DNA of 58,578 nt from Rathayibacter rhapontici (GCF_001995175.1 NZ_MUKN01000022.1:1-58578), one strand, 5' to 3'; positions 30,856 through 39,734 are shown, numbered from the stretch's first letter. Program-made: numbers and translations. The notes: generated by a model not told the origin, from the letters alone.

Positions 30856-31104
30856 CTACTTGCCGAAGTTCTTGTAGCGGCTGTTGAACTTCTCGACGCG
30901 GCCGGCCGAGTCCATGATGCGCTGCTTGCCCGTGTAGAACGGGTGCGAGGCCGACGAGATCTCGACGTCGATGACCGGGTAGGTGACGCCGTCGAGCTCG
31001 ATGGTCTTGCTGCTCTTCGCCGTCGAGCGGGTGAGGAAGGTCTCACCGGAGGCGAGGTCGCGGAAGACGATCGGCGCGTACTCGGGGTGGATGTCGGTCT
31101 TCAT
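30856..31104 (-). CDS. rpmE2: 50S ribosomal protein L31 type B
   Basis: The 82-residue protein is L31 of type B: it starts [20 protein letters not shown] and ends with [20 protein letters not shown], both standard. It has none of the CxxC zinc-binding pairs of the C+ paralogue, so it is the zinc-free form, usually made when zinc is scarce under Zur control. I see no clear Zur box in the 160 bp upstream. I chose the ATG at 31104; an in-frame ATG at 31110 would add two residues. A strong terminator follows. It is transcribed separately from the ABC gene upstream. Confidence 0.95.
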   Translation of the reverse strand: MKTDIHPEYAPIVFRDLASGETFLTRSTAKSSKTIELDGVTYPVIDVEISSASHPFYTGKQRIMDSAGRVEKFNSRYKNFGK

Positions 31105-31264
31105 GGGCATGTCCTGTCGTTGGTGGTCCTGAACCGCACCTGTCGTCGACGGGAACGGGTGGAAGGGTGGTGGGCGCACCGCGAACGGGCCCGAACCAGC
31201 TACCGAGAATAGCAGATCGTGCAGCCCTCGCGGAGGGGATCCTCGGCGCGGCGGATGCCCTCGA

Positions 31265-32050
31265 TCAGCGGCGGGCGCGAGCCGAGTACCGGCCGTCCTC
31301 GCGGGTGAGGGCGATGTCCAGCCCGAAGGTCTCGGAGAGCGTCTGCTCGGTCAGGGCCTCGGCGAGGGGACCGGCCGCGACGGCCTTCCCGTCGCGCAGC
31401 AGGAGCGCGTGGGTGAACCCGTCGGGGATCTCCTCGACGTGGTGCGTGACCATCACGATCGCCGGCGACGCCGGGTCCTTCGCGAAACCGCTGAGCAGCG
31501 CGACGAGCTCCTCGCGGGCGCCGAGGTCGAGGCTCGCCGCGGGCTCGTCGAGCAGGAGGAGCTCGGGGTCGGTCATGATCGAGCGCGCGATCTGCACGCG
31601 CTTCTGCTCGCCGTCCGACAGGGTGCCGAACGTGCGGTCTGCGAGGTGGTCGAGCCGCCACTCGGCGAGCACGCGGCGGGCGCGGCGCTCGTCGACGGCG
31701 TCGTAGGACTCGTTCCAGCGACCGGTCACCGAGTAGGCGGCGGTCATCACGACGTCCAGGACCGACTCGTCCACCGGCAGGCGGCGCGCCATCGCTGTCG
31801 ACGCGTAGCCGATGCGCGGGCGCAGCTCGAACACGTCGACGCGGCCGAGGGTCTCGTCGAGGATCCCGGCCGTCCCGGTCGAGGGGTAGTTCTGCGCGGC
31901 GGCGATCTGGAGGATCGACGTCTTGCCTGCGCCGTTGGGTCCGAGCACGACCCAGCGGTCCTCCTCGGCGACGGCCCACTCGACGTGATCGAGGATCCGC
32001 TTGCCGTTCCGGACGAAGGAGACATCGGAGAACGAGACGACGCTGGGCAT
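31265..32050 (-). CDS. ABC transporter ATP-binding protein (single domain)
   Basis: The 261-residue protein is one nucleotide-binding domain: Walker [12 protein letters not shown] (about residue 38), signature [15 protein letters not shown] (atypical LSDGE in place of LSGGQ), Walker [14 protein letters not shown] and the switch His in VTHHVEE. No permease gene is adjacent, so its partner and substrate are unknown; the arrangement resembles YlmA-like ATPases. The ATG at 32050 was chosen; a start at 32059 would add MGR. It lies 30 bp downstream of glgA and may be cotranscribed with it. Confidence 0.88.
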   Translation of the reverse strand: MPSVVSFSDVSFVRNGKRILDHVEWAVAEEDRWVVLGPNGAGKTSILQIAAAQNYPSTGTAGILDETLGRVDVFELRPRIGYASTAMARRLPVDESVLDVVMTAAYSVTGRWNESYDAVDERRARRVLAEWRLDHLADRTFGTLSDGEQKRVQIARSIMTDPELLLLDEPAASLDLGAREELVALLSGFAKDPASPAIVMVTHHVEEIPDGFTHALLLRDGKAVAAGPLAEALTEQTLSETFGLDIALTREDGRYSARARR

Positions 32051-32082
32051 GCGTCCCATCCTAAAGGGAGCGGGCGGAGGGA

Positions 32083-33264
32083 TCAGACGAGCGAGTCGTA
32101 GATCGCCCGGGTGTCCCGCGCGATCTGCGTCCAGCTGAAATCGCTCTGAGCCCGTTCGCGACCCGCAGCGCCCATGCGCTTGGCCGCCTCGGGGTCGGCG
32201 ACCACCTCGGCGAGAACCGCCGCGAGGTCCGCGACGTAGCGATCGGGATCGACCGGGGTGCCGGTGCCGTCGGTGACCTGCTCGATCGGGACGAGGCGGC
32301 CCGTCACGCCGTCGACGACGACCTCCGGGATGCCTCCGGTGGCGGTGCCGACCACCGCGGCGCCGCACGCCATGGCCTCGAGGTTCACGATGCCCAGCGG
32401 CTCGTAGATCGACGGGCAGACGAACGTCGTCGCCGCGGTCAGCACCGCGGAGAGCTCGTGACGAGGGAGGTGGCGGTCGATCCAGACGACGCCGGTCCGC
32501 TCCTCCTGCAGCCCGCGCACCAGCGCGGTGACCTCCGCCATGATCTCGGGGGTGTCGGGAGCGCCCGCGCACAGCACGAGCTGCACCTCGGGAGGGAGGG
32601 TCGCCGCCGCGCGCAGGAGGTACGGGAGGCCCTTCTGCCGCGTGATGCGTCCGACGAAGACCACCGACGGGCGGGCGGGGTCGATGCCGAGGCCCTCCAG
32701 GACCGCCTCGTCCTCGACGGGGTGCCACGCGTCGAGGTCGATGCCGTTGTAGACCACGTGCACCTTCGCCGGATCCAGCGCCGGATAGGAGCGGAGGATG
32801 TCCGCGCGCATGCCGCCCGAGACGGCGATCACGGCGTCCGCGTTCTCGTACGCCTCGCGCTCGATCCAGCTCGACACGCGGTAGCCGCCGCCGAGCTGCT
32901 CGGCCTTCCAGGGGCGCAGCGGCTCGAGGCTGTGCGCCGAGACCACGTGCGGGACGCCGTGGAGCAGCTGGGCGAGACGGCCCGCCGCGTTCGCGTACCA
33001 GGTGTGCGAGTGCACGAGATCGGCTCCCGCCGCGTCCTGCGCGATCTGCAGGTCGACGCCCAGGGTCTGCAGCGCGCCGTTGGCCTCGGCGAGCTCGGCC
33101 GGGACCGGGTACGCGAACGCGCCCGGCTCGTCCCGGGGAGCTCCGAAGCAGCGGACCACGACCTCGATGTCGTCGCGCAGCGCCTTCGTGAGCTCGGCGA
33201 CATGGACGCCGGCCCCTCCGTACACCTCGGGCGGGTATTCCTTGGTCAGCAGATCGACTCGCAC
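32083..33264 (-). CDS. glgA: Glycogen synthase GlgA, actinobacterial GT4 type
   Basis: The 393-residue GT-B enzyme belongs to the Corynebacterium-type GlgA family (same family as M. tuberculosis Rv1212c/GlgM). Motifs are LTKEYPPEVYGGAGVHVAEL at the N-terminus, HSHTWYANAAGRLAQLLHG, VGRITRQKGLPYLLRAA and SIYEPLGIVNLEAMACGAAVVG (E-x7-E). It transfers glucose from ADP-glucose to a growing glucan, or, as GlgM does, onto glucose 1-phosphate to make maltose 1-phosphate; sequence alone does not decide which. The GTG at 33264 lies 7 nt after a TACGGT box, so the mRNA is probably leaderless. It diverges from glgC, which supplies ADP-glucose. Confidence 0.92.
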   Translation of the reverse strand: MRVDLLTKEYPPEVYGGAGVHVAELTKALRDDIEVVVRCFGAPRDEPGAFAYPVPAELAEANGALQTLGVDLQIAQDAAGADLVHSHTWYANAAGRLAQLLHGVPHVVSAHSLEPLRPWKAEQLGGGYRVSSWIEREAYENADAVIAVSGGMRADILRSYPALDPAKVHVVYNGIDLDAWHPVEDEAVLEGLGIDPARPSVVFVGRITRQKGLPYLLRAAATLPPEVQLVLCAGAPDTPEIMAEVTALVRGLQEERTGVVWIDRHLPRHELSAVLTAATTFVCPSIYEPLGIVNLEAMACGAAVVGTATGGIPEVVVDGVTGRLVPIEQVTDGTGTPVDPDRYVADLAAVLAEVVADPEAAKRMGAAGRERAQSDFSWTQIARDTRAIYDSLV

Positions 33265-33341
33265 ACCCCGAACCGTAGTACAGCCCCCTCCCCGGCGACA
33301 GCAGGGGTTCCCGGCGGGGCCCCACCCCCTACTGTGGAGCC
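33265..33341. promoter_or_regulatory. Divergent glgA/glgC promoter region, both probably leaderless
   Basis: On the minus strand a TACGGT -10 box (33277-33272) stands 7 nt before the glgA GTG. On the plus strand TACTGT (33330-33335) stands 6 nt before the glgC ATG. Neither gene has a ribosome site, and only 77 bp separate the two starts, so shared control is likely. Confidence 0.5.
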
Positions 33342-34601
33342 ATGCAGTCAAAGAAGATCTTCGGCATCGTCCTCGCCGGCGGCGAGGGCAAGCGGCTCAT
33401 GCCCCTCACGGCCGATCGCGCCAAGCCCGCGGTCCCGTTCGGCGGCCAGTACCGCCTGATCGACTTCGCGCTGTCGAACCTCATCAACTCGGGGCTCACG
33501 CAGATCGTCGTGCTGACGCAGTACAAGTCGCACTCGCTCGACCGCCACGTCTCGCAGACCTGGCGCCTCTCGGGCCTGCTGAACTCCTACGTCGCCTCGG
33601 TCCCCGCGCAGCAGCGCCTGGGCAAGCGCTGGTTCAGCGGCTCCGCCGACGCGATCCTCCAGAGCCTCAACCTGATCCGCGACGAGAAGCCCGACATCGT
33701 CGTCGTGGTCGGTGCCGATCACGTCTACCGCATGGACTTCTCGCAGATGATCGACGCCCACATCAAGTCGGGAGCGAAGGCCACCGTCGCCGCGATCCGC
33801 CAGCCGATCGAGCTGGCCGACCAGTTCGGCGTGATCCAGCTTGCGGGCGACGAGGCCGGCGACGGCGTGGTCCCGACGAAGATCGCCGAGTTCCTCGAGA
33901 AGCCCAAGGACGCCGTCGGCCTGGCCGACTCGCCGCACGAGGTGCTCGCCTCGATGGGCAACTACGTCTTCGACGCCGACGCGCTGATCGACGCGGTCAT
34001 CCGCGACGGCGAGCTGTCGACCTCCGACCACGACATGGGCGGCGACATCATCCCGGACTTCGTCGCGCGCGGCGAGGCGGGCGTCTACGACCTCAAGCTC
34101 AACGAGGTCCCCGGATCGACCGACCGCGACCGCTACTACTGGCGCGACGTCGGCACCATCGACTCCTTCTTCGAGGCTCACCAGGACCTCATCTCGGCGC
34201 TGCCCGTCTTCAACCTCTACAACCAGCAGTGGCCGATCTTCTCGTCGCAGCTCAACTCGCCCCCCGCGAAGATCGTGCGGGACGGCAAGGGCAACATGGG
34301 CTCGACCGTCGACTCGGTGGTCTCGCTCGGCACCGTCATCTCGGGTGCGCACATCGAGCGCAGCGTGGTGGGTCCGTGGACCGTCATCGAGTCGAACGCG
34401 ACCGTGACCGACTCGGTGGTCTTCGACAAGGTCCGCATCGGCCCGGACGCGCTGGTCGTGCGCGCTATCCTCGACAAGGACGTCGTCGTCGAGCCCGGCG
34501 CACGGGTCGGCGTGGATCACGATCACGACCGGGAGCGCGGGTTCACCGTCACCGACTCGGGGATCACCGTGGTCGGCAAGGGCGTCGTCGTCCGCCCGTA
34601 G
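33342..34601 (+). CDS. glgC: Glucose-1-phosphate adenylyltransferase GlgC
   Basis: The 419-residue enzyme makes ADP-glucose from glucose 1-phosphate and ATP, the first committed step of glycogen synthesis. The N-terminal nucleotidyltransferase domain has [31 protein letters not shown] and [22 protein letters not shown] and GNYVFDAD follow. A left-handed beta-helix with hexapeptide-like repeats begins near residue 300 ([17 protein letters not shown]). Length is typical. The start at 33342 is probably leaderless. It is divergent from glgA and is followed after 75 bp by serB. Confidence 0.96.
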   Translation: MQSKKIFGIVLAGGEGKRLMPLTADRAKPAVPFGGQYRLIDFALSNLINSGLTQIVVLTQYKSHSLDRHVSQTWRLSGLLNSYVASVPAQQRLGKRWFSGSADAILQSLNLIRDEKPDIVVVVGADHVYRMDFSQMIDAHIKSGAKATVAAIRQPIELADQFGVIQLAGDEAGDGVVPTKIAEFLEKPKDAVGLADSPHEVLASMGNYVFDADALIDAVIRDGELSTSDHDMGGDIIPDFVARGEAGVYDLKLNEVPGSTDRDRYYWRDVGTIDSFFEAHQDLISALPVFNLYNQQWPIFSSQLNSPPAKIVRDGKGNMGSTVDSVVSLGTVISGAHIERSVVGPWTVIESNATVTDSVVFDKVRIGPDALVVRAILDKDVVVEPGARVGVDHDHDRERGFTVTDSGITVVGKGVVVRP

Positions 34602-34676
34602 CATCCCAGCGGGCCGAGAGCACTGCGCTTCCGCGCGACCGGTGTCACCGGCGCGCGGCCGACCGATCGGACCGTC

Positions 34677-35336
<660 letters not shown>

Positions 35337-35344
35337 GGCTTCCG

Positions 35345-35381
35345 TAGTATTTCTCCTCTAATGGAAACTCTGAGAGGAACA
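35345..35381 (+). promoter_or_regulatory. Promoter and ribosome site of the PycTM gene
   Basis: A TAGTAT -10 box lies at 35345-35350, 9 bp after the serB stop codon. GAGAGGA at 35371-35377 precedes the ATG at 35382 by 4 nt. An ATG at 35361 in the same frame lacks a ribosome site, so 35382 is preferred. Confidence 0.5.
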
Positions 35382-35930
35382 ATGAAGCGCTTGAGTCGCA
35401 AACGCTCCGCGAATGCTGTCGATCGCACTCGAAAGGAGGCCGTCGAAGACGCTTGGCGGATCCACGCGGCTCAGATGGACTGGACTGCGAGGGTCGACGC
35501 AAAGGCGGCCTTCGCCTTCACCGTCGAGTCCGTCGTGCTGACTGCCGCAATAAGCCTCACGGCCGAGAACCGGATTTTCGCTTTGCTCGACAACCCCATA
35601 GCCGAAGGAGCCTTTCTAATTAGTGCCGCGGTCCTCGCTGTCGCCGCACTCCTGGCTCTCCTAGCAGTGCGACCGCAATTGCGGAGAAGACAAGCAGCTG
35701 GGGCGTCGGTGGGAAACTTCATCTACTTCGGTCATGCGCAGAACTGGAACGAGGTCAAGCTCGCTGCTGCCCTTGAGAAGGAGGACCTTCTGCTTCAGCT
35801 GACCCGGCAGGTGGTTGTCATGTCGAAAATCACTTGGACGAAACACCTCCTGATTAGCTGGTCCATCTCACTCGCGGGCAGCGCAAGCATTGCTTTAACC
35901 GTGCAAGCAGTCGTTCTTCGATTCGTCTGA
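35382..35930 (+). CDS. PycTM-type membrane effector (DUF5706, Pycsar anti-phage system)
   Basis: The 182-residue protein matches the Pycsar effector family PycTM. Hallmarks are the helix ending TARVDAKAAFAF (residues 35-46), two hydrophobic segments at about 42-60 and 76-96, the soluble YFGHAQNWNE (115-124), the helix EKEDLLLQLTRQVVVMSKIT and a last membrane segment at about 156-180. In Pycsar systems a PycC cyclase makes cCMP or cUMP on phage infection, and PycTM, on binding it, damages the membrane so the infected cell dies. No canonical class III cyclase adjoins it; the next gene is a SatD-family protein 616 bp downstream. Codon use is less GC-rich than neighbouring core genes, suggesting transfer. 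An upstream ATG at 35361 is possible. Confidence 0.78.
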   Translation: MKRLSRKRSANAVDRTRKEAVEDAWRIHAAQMDWTARVDAKAAFAFTVESVVLTAAISLTAENRIFALLDNPIAEGAFLISAAVLAVAALLALLAVRPQLRRRQAAGASVGNFIYFGHAQNWNEVKLAAALEKEDLLLQLTRQVVVMSKITWTKHLLISWSISLAGSASIALTVQAVVLRFV

Positions 35931-36545
35931 TCAGCTTCGTCAGCGCCGCGAACGCTCGATTTCGGTAATAATCCGTAAATTACGGATCAGTGTACTAGCG
36001 AAAATTTGCAGCGAGGCCTTCCGATGCTTCTTTCAAAGAAGGCAGTACTTGCAGGACCATTCGTTGACCGTCGATGTGCCGCTTCGGGAAGCGGACGTCT
36101 GTCGGGGCATTGAGTCGAGGGGGATCTTTCTGACTCGAGAAATAGTGTGTATCGTCACGTGCTCGGGTTACCCGAGGTCGAGGAGAAGATGCAGGAGCTG
36201 CCCGTAACACGAAGTCCGAGTCAAGCGCGTGCACGTCGACGATGACAACACGAGCCACCCGCCAGTTCAGGCTAACTTCCTACCATCTCCGAACAAAGCC
36301 CGGACCTGCAGCCAAACCGAGACAGAATTGATTCCACTCGGCCTTAGGAGCGGTATAGCGGACACTGTCCGCCGTGCAGGTAAAAGATAGATCGATGAAT
36401 CTGGCCTCAGTTCTGCGGACGATCGAGCCGGTCCGAGTCTCGCGTGGGAATCCTGCCGGGCACCCTCAGCCCGCTCTTGTAACCTCTTGTCTTTGAGGGT
36501 CTGAGATCCAGCGAAGTCGCCGGGCACTGGCTGTAGGTTTATCCG
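35931..36545. other. AT-richer non-coding spacer with five short inverted repeats
   Basis: This 615-bp stretch has no convincing gene. Two minus-strand open frames (35995-36258 and 36267-36527) have no homology I recognise and no ribosome site. By eye its GC content is clearly below the flanks. It holds near-perfect inverted repeats at 35971-35987, 36027-36041, 36079-36094, 36162-36176 and 36358-36372, and upstream of the satD promoter an inverted repeat 36462-36468/36494-36500 that encloses two direct copies of ctcttgt (36474-36480 and 36484-36490). Confidence 0.6.
36534..36545 (+). promoter_or_regulatory. Leaderless promoter of the SatD-family gene
   Basis: TAGGTT (36534-36539) stands 6 nt before the GTG at 36546, with no ribosome site, so transcription would start at the codon itself. 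No good -35 is visible, which suggests activation or a different sigma factor. Confidence 0.45.
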
Positions 36546-37187
36546 GTGAGTGAAGCACCGGTCGTCGCCGTTCTACTCGATCTGGTGGGCTCTCGCCAGC
36601 TGGAGCAACGCGACGTGATCCAGCTCGAGATCGAGGCCGGGTTCGCCTCGCTCGCCGAAATCGTTCCCGCGATCGAGCCGTTGCATCCGACCGTCGGCGA
36701 CGAGTTCCAGGCGGTCTACTCCTCACTTCCCGCTGCCCTCAGGGCGGCGCTACATGCGCGCCTGTCTCTGCCGGACGGCGTCGACTGCCGGGTCGGCCTC
36801 GGTCAAGGTGAGATCCGGGTGATCGGGCTCGGAATCGCGGGCAGTCTGCAGGATGGACCGGCGTGGTGGCGTGCTCGCACTGCGATCAACCGCGCACATG
36901 AGCTCGAGGACGGAGCGGTTTCGACTGCGCGGTCGTGGTTCGTGGGCCCCGACGACCCGAAGCTCGAGGAGGCCGCCGTGAACGCTTACCTTCTCGCCCG
37001 GGATGCGCTCATAGCCCCGATGAGCGCTCGAGACCGCCGACTTGTCCTCGGGACAATGCGAGGGACATCACAGAAGACGCTGGCGGAGCAAGAGTCGATC
37101 TCGCAGTCGGCAGTCTCACAGGCACTGCGGCGCGCAGGCGCAGGCGCACTCGCCGCCGGAACACGGCTCTTCGAGGACGTGAGCTGA
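36546..37187 (+). CDS. SatD-family protein with cyclase-like N-terminus and C-terminal helix-turn-helix
   Basis: The 213-residue protein looks like the SatD family (named from a secretion and acid tolerance locus of Streptococcus); its function is unknown. The N-terminal half follows the pattern of class III nucleotide cyclases: VVAVLLDLVGSRQL (Asp at residue 12), PTVGDEFQAVY (Asp 52) and CRVGLGQGE (81-89), but the Asn/Arg pair expected in the last catalytic motif is not clearly present (GPAWWRARTA). Residues about 173-197 form a helix-turn-helix of sigma-region-4 type (TLAEQESISQSAVSQALRRAG). It is soluble, so a nucleotide-sensing regulator or a divergent cyclase are both possible. The PycTM gene lies upstream in the same direction. 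Confidence 0.7.
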   Translation: MSEAPVVAVLLDLVGSRQLEQRDVIQLEIEAGFASLAEIVPAIEPLHPTVGDEFQAVYSSLPAALRAALHARLSLPDGVDCRVGLGQGEIRVIGLGIAGSLQDGPAWWRARTAINRAHELEDGAVSTARSWFVGPDDPKLEEAAVNAYLLARDALIAPMSARDRRLVLGTMRGTSQKTLAEQESISQSAVSQALRRAGAGALAAGTRLFEDVS

Positions 37188-37455
37188 CAGCCATGCCTTC
37201 CACCGGTAAGTGCCCCTCGTTCGATCTGCACGCCTTCGCAAAGAGAAGGGACGATCGCGATCTCCGCAGGTCGGAGGCATGGCACGCCCGTCAGCGGGTC
37301 GCCGTCGTGATCCTCACCCGGCGTCTCGCATGATCCTTGTCCAGGGCAGATCGTCCACTCACCCGTGGCCTCGCCTGACGGCAACAGAGACTTAAGGGCC
37401 GCTCGCTCTTTTGCCCGTGGTCGTCATGGTGAATCGTTGGCAACGTGTTGACCCG
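37188..37455. other. Spacer between the island and fabG
   Basis: The 268 bp between the SatD-family gene and convergent fabG hold no recognised gene. gccatgcct (37190-37198) and aggcatggc (37275-37283) form a perfect 9-bp inverted repeat around 76 nt. The rest shows no clear terminator with T tract. Confidence 0.45.
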
Positions 37456-38166
37456 TCAGTGGCCCATTCCGAGGCCGCCATCGACCGGGACGACCGCACC
37501 CGAGATGTAGCCCGCCTCGTCGCCGGCGAGCCAGCGGGTGACCTTCGCGACCTCGGCCGCGGTGCCGTAGCGGTCGAGCGGGATGCTCTTGCGGTACTCC
37601 GCCTGCTGCTCCGCGGGGAGCTCGGCCGTCATGTCGGTCTCGATGAAGCCCGGAGCGACGACGTTCGCGGTGATGTTGCGCGCCCCGAGCTCGCGGGTCA
37701 GCGAGCGGGCGAAACCGACGAGCGCGGCCTTGGACGACGAGTAGTTGATCTGGCCCGGCCCGCCGTAGAGGCCCACCACGCTCGAGATCAGGATGACGCG
37801 CCCGAACTTCTGCTTGAGCATGCCCTTGGAGGCGCGCTTGACCACGCGGAACGCCCCGGTGAGGTTGGTGTCGATCACCGACGTGAAGTCGTCCTCGGTC
37901 ATGCGCAGCAGGAGCGTGTCGCGGGTGATGCCCGCATTGGCCACCACGACCTCGACAGGGCCGAGCTCGGCCTCCACCTGGGTGAAGGCGGCGTCGATGG
38001 AGGCGGAGTCGGTGACGTCGGCCACGACCGTGAGCGACCCCGCGGGACCGGATCCGGATCGAGCCGTGACCGCGACCCGGTGCCCCGCGGCGACGAACTC
38101 CTCGGCGATGGCGAAGCCGATCCCTCGGTTTCCTCCGGTGACGAGGACGGTGCGGGGCGTGGTCAT
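37456..38166 (-). CDS. fabG: 3-oxoacyl-ACP reductase FabG
   Basis: The 236-residue short-chain dehydrogenase reduces beta-ketoacyl-ACP with NADPH in fatty acid synthesis. It has the Rossmann motif VTGGNRGIGFAIAEE, VVANAGITRD, the catalytic Ser and YxxxK in SSVVGLYGG and INYSSSKAAL, and the C-terminal GYISGAVVPVDGGLGMGH. The ATG at 38166 starts MTTPRTVLVTGG. It ends 268 bp from the accessory island and is divergent from the DUF3099 gene. A general SDR of other specificity cannot be fully excluded, but the length and context fit FabG. Confidence 0.9.
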   Translation of the reverse strand: MTTPRTVLVTGGNRGIGFAIAEEFVAAGHRVAVTARSGSGPAGSLTVVADVTDSASIDAAFTQVEAELGPVEVVVANAGITRDTLLLRMTEDDFTSVIDTNLTGAFRVVKRASKGMLKQKFGRVILISSVVGLYGGPGQINYSSSKAALVGFARSLTRELGARNITANVVAPGFIETDMTAELPAEQQAEYRKSIPLDRYGTAAEVAKVTRWLAGDEAGYISGAVVPVDGGLGMGH

Positions 38167-38296
38167 GGTGTCCCTCCTGCCGACGCGCGGACGGCGCCGG
38201 ACGACCCGTACATCCTACGGGCGCCGGGCGCAACACATCGGGAGATCCCGCGCACCCCGCCTCCTCCACTCCCCCGCGACGTAGGCTTGTACAGCT

Positions 38297-38644
38297 GTGA
38301 AACCCCGCGAATCGCTCACCTCCCTCCCGCCGTCGCCGACCGCGGAACGTCGCTCGCGCGCGATCAAGTACTCCATCGCCATGGGCATCCGGATGATCTG
38401 CGTCATCTGCCTGATCTTCGCCCAGGGATGGTGGCTCGCGTTCTTCGCGATCGGCGCCATCGTCCTCCCCTACTTCGCCGTGGTGCTCGCGAACGTCGGC
38501 GGCGTCGGCGAGAGCGGCAACGTGCAGCGCCCCGGTGCGATCGTCCTGTCGCGCCCGGTCCCGCCGCCCGCTCCCGCTCCCGACGCGGGCTCCTCGAACG
38601 ACGCCCGGCCCGAGGGCGGCGGATCGACGACGGATCGACCGTGA
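38297..38644 (+). CDS. DUF3099 membrane protein
   Basis: The 115-residue protein is a DUF3099 member, a small actinobacterial membrane protein of unknown function. Two hydrophobic segments lie at about residues 28-47 (SIAMGIRMICVICLIFAQ) and 48-66 (WWLAFFAIGAIVLPYFAVVL); the tail from residue 70 is rich in Pro, Gly and Ser and probably disordered. The GTG at 38297 is 9 nt after a TAGGCT -10 candidate (38282-38287). It is the first gene of a tight operon: its stop overlaps the next start as GTGA. Confidence 0.8.
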   Translation: MKPRESLTSLPPSPTAERRSRAIKYSIAMGIRMICVICLIFAQGWWLAFFAIGAIVLPYFAVVLANVGGVGESGNVQRPGAIVLSRPVPPPAPAPDAGSSNDARPEGGGSTTDRP

Positions 38645-38874
38645 TCCCGCTCGGCACGACGCCCGAGGAGCACACCTGCTCGAGAGCGGGCTGCACGAGC
38701 ATCGCGACCTGGGCCGTAGAGTGGCGGAATCCGCGGATCCACGCGGAGGACCGGCGCAAGACCTGGCTCGCCTGCGGTGAGCACCTCGAGTTCCTCCGCG
38801 AGTTCCTCGCCGCACGGGAGTTCCCGCTCGAGGTGAGACCGCTCCAGACCACCGACCGGGGGACCTCGCGTTGA
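38641..38874 (+). CDS. Small Cys/His-rich protein of unknown function
   Basis: The 77-residue protein has TCSRAGCTSIATWAVEW near the N-terminus and LACGEHLEFLREFL near residue 45, giving a CxxxxC plus CxxH arrangement that could bind zinc or an Fe-S cluster. I do not recognise a named family, though such proteins are common next to DUF3099 and SURF1 in this family of bacteria. It overlaps both neighbours (GTGA with DUF3099; TTGA with SURF1), so it is part of one coupled operon that probably concerns cytochrome oxidase assembly. That role is inference from position. Confidence 0.7.
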   Translation: MIPLGTTPEEHTCSRAGCTSIATWAVEWRNPRIHAEDRRKTWLACGEHLEFLREFLAAREFPLEVRPLQTTDRGTSR

Positions 38875-39734
38875 CCGACTCCGCGCCGCGTCCGTCCTGG
38901 CGCTTCGTGCTCTCGCGCCGCTGGTTCGGCTACCTCGCTCTCGCGGTGGTCTTCGCCGTCGCCTGCGTGCTGCTGTCGCGCTGGCAGGTGGCGCGCCTGG
39001 ACGAGGCGGCCTCGACGAACCGGCTCGTCACCGCCAACTGGACCGCCGACCCCGTGGCCCTCGACCAGCTGATCGGCGAGGACGACGACTGGGACGACGT
39101 GCTCGAGTTCCGGCCCGTCGAGGTCACGGGCGTCTACGAGACGCAGGACGAGACCCTCGTCCGCAACCGCCCCTACAACGGCAATCCCGGCTTCGAGGTC
39201 CTGACACCGCTCCGCCTCGCCGACGGCAGCCTGTTCGTGGTCGACCGCGGCTGGGTGCCGGTCGGATCCGAGCAGGACTCCCCCGACGCCGTGCCGGCTC
39301 CTCCGGAGGGCGAGGTCACGGTGACCGCCAGGATCAAGCCGAGCGAGGGGCGCATCGAGGGGCGCTCCGCTCCCGCCGGTCAGATCGCGACCATCCAGCT
39401 CGACGACCTCCGCGAGCAGCTCGGGGAGCCGGTGCGCACGAGCGCCTACGGCCTCCTGGTGTCGGAGTCGCCGGCGCCCGTCGACGCTCCTCCGCTCGCG
39501 GCGCTGAAGCCGGTGGCCGACGAGGGCCTCCACATCAGCTACGCGATCCAGTGGGTGCTGTTCGCCCTGATGGGCTTCGGGGGCCTGGGTTGGGCCGTGC
39601 GGCACGAGTTCCGCCTGCTCAACGCCGACGATCCCGAGGTCATCGCCGCGGAGCAGCGGCGCGAGCAGCGGCGGCTGAAGCGCGGACGCAGCGACTCCGA
39701 GATCGAGGACGAGCTCCTCGACGCCCACCACTGA
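38871..39734 (+). CDS. SURF1-family cytochrome oxidase biogenesis protein
   Basis: The 287-residue protein has SURF1 topology: a membrane segment at about residues 18-37 (WFGYLALAVVFAVACVLL), an outside domain with EVTGVYETQDETLVRNRPYNG and LFVVDRGWVPVG, both SURF1 signatures, and a C-terminal membrane segment at about 221-241 (AIQWVLFALMGFGGLGW). It helps insert heme a into cytochrome c oxidase. It starts with TTG at 38871, overlapping the preceding stop as TTGA. The basic tail (EQRREQRRLKRG) is cytoplasmic. ctaA and ctaB lie about 9 kb away and act in the same process. Confidence 0.9.
   Translation: MTDSAPRPSWRFVLSRRWFGYLALAVVFAVACVLLSRWQVARLDEAASTNRLVTANWTADPVALDQLIGEDDDWDDVLEFRPVEVTGVYETQDETLVRNRPYNGNPGFEVLTPLRLADGSLFVVDRGWVPVGSEQDSPDAVPAPPEGEVTVTARIKPSEGRIEGRSAPAGQIATIQLDDLREQLGEPVRTSAYGLLVSESPAPVDAPPLAALKPVADEGLHISYAIQWVLFALMGFGGLGWAVRHEFRLLNADDPEVIAAEQRREQRRLKRGRSDSEIEDELLDAHH

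Noticed and set aside
31105..31264. Zur box before rpmE2
   Set aside because: No AT-rich palindrome of the expected type was found in this interval.
35995..36258. Minus-strand open frame in the island spacer
   Set aside because: No ribosome site, no recognised family, and it overlaps several of the inverted repeats.
35971..36372. Transposon terminal inverted repeats
   Set aside because: The five palindromes differ in sequence, none pairs with another across a gene, and no transposase is present.
36267..36527. Second minus-strand open frame in the island spacer
   Set aside because: No ribosome site or known family, composition atypical; it would run opposite to the SatD promoter.
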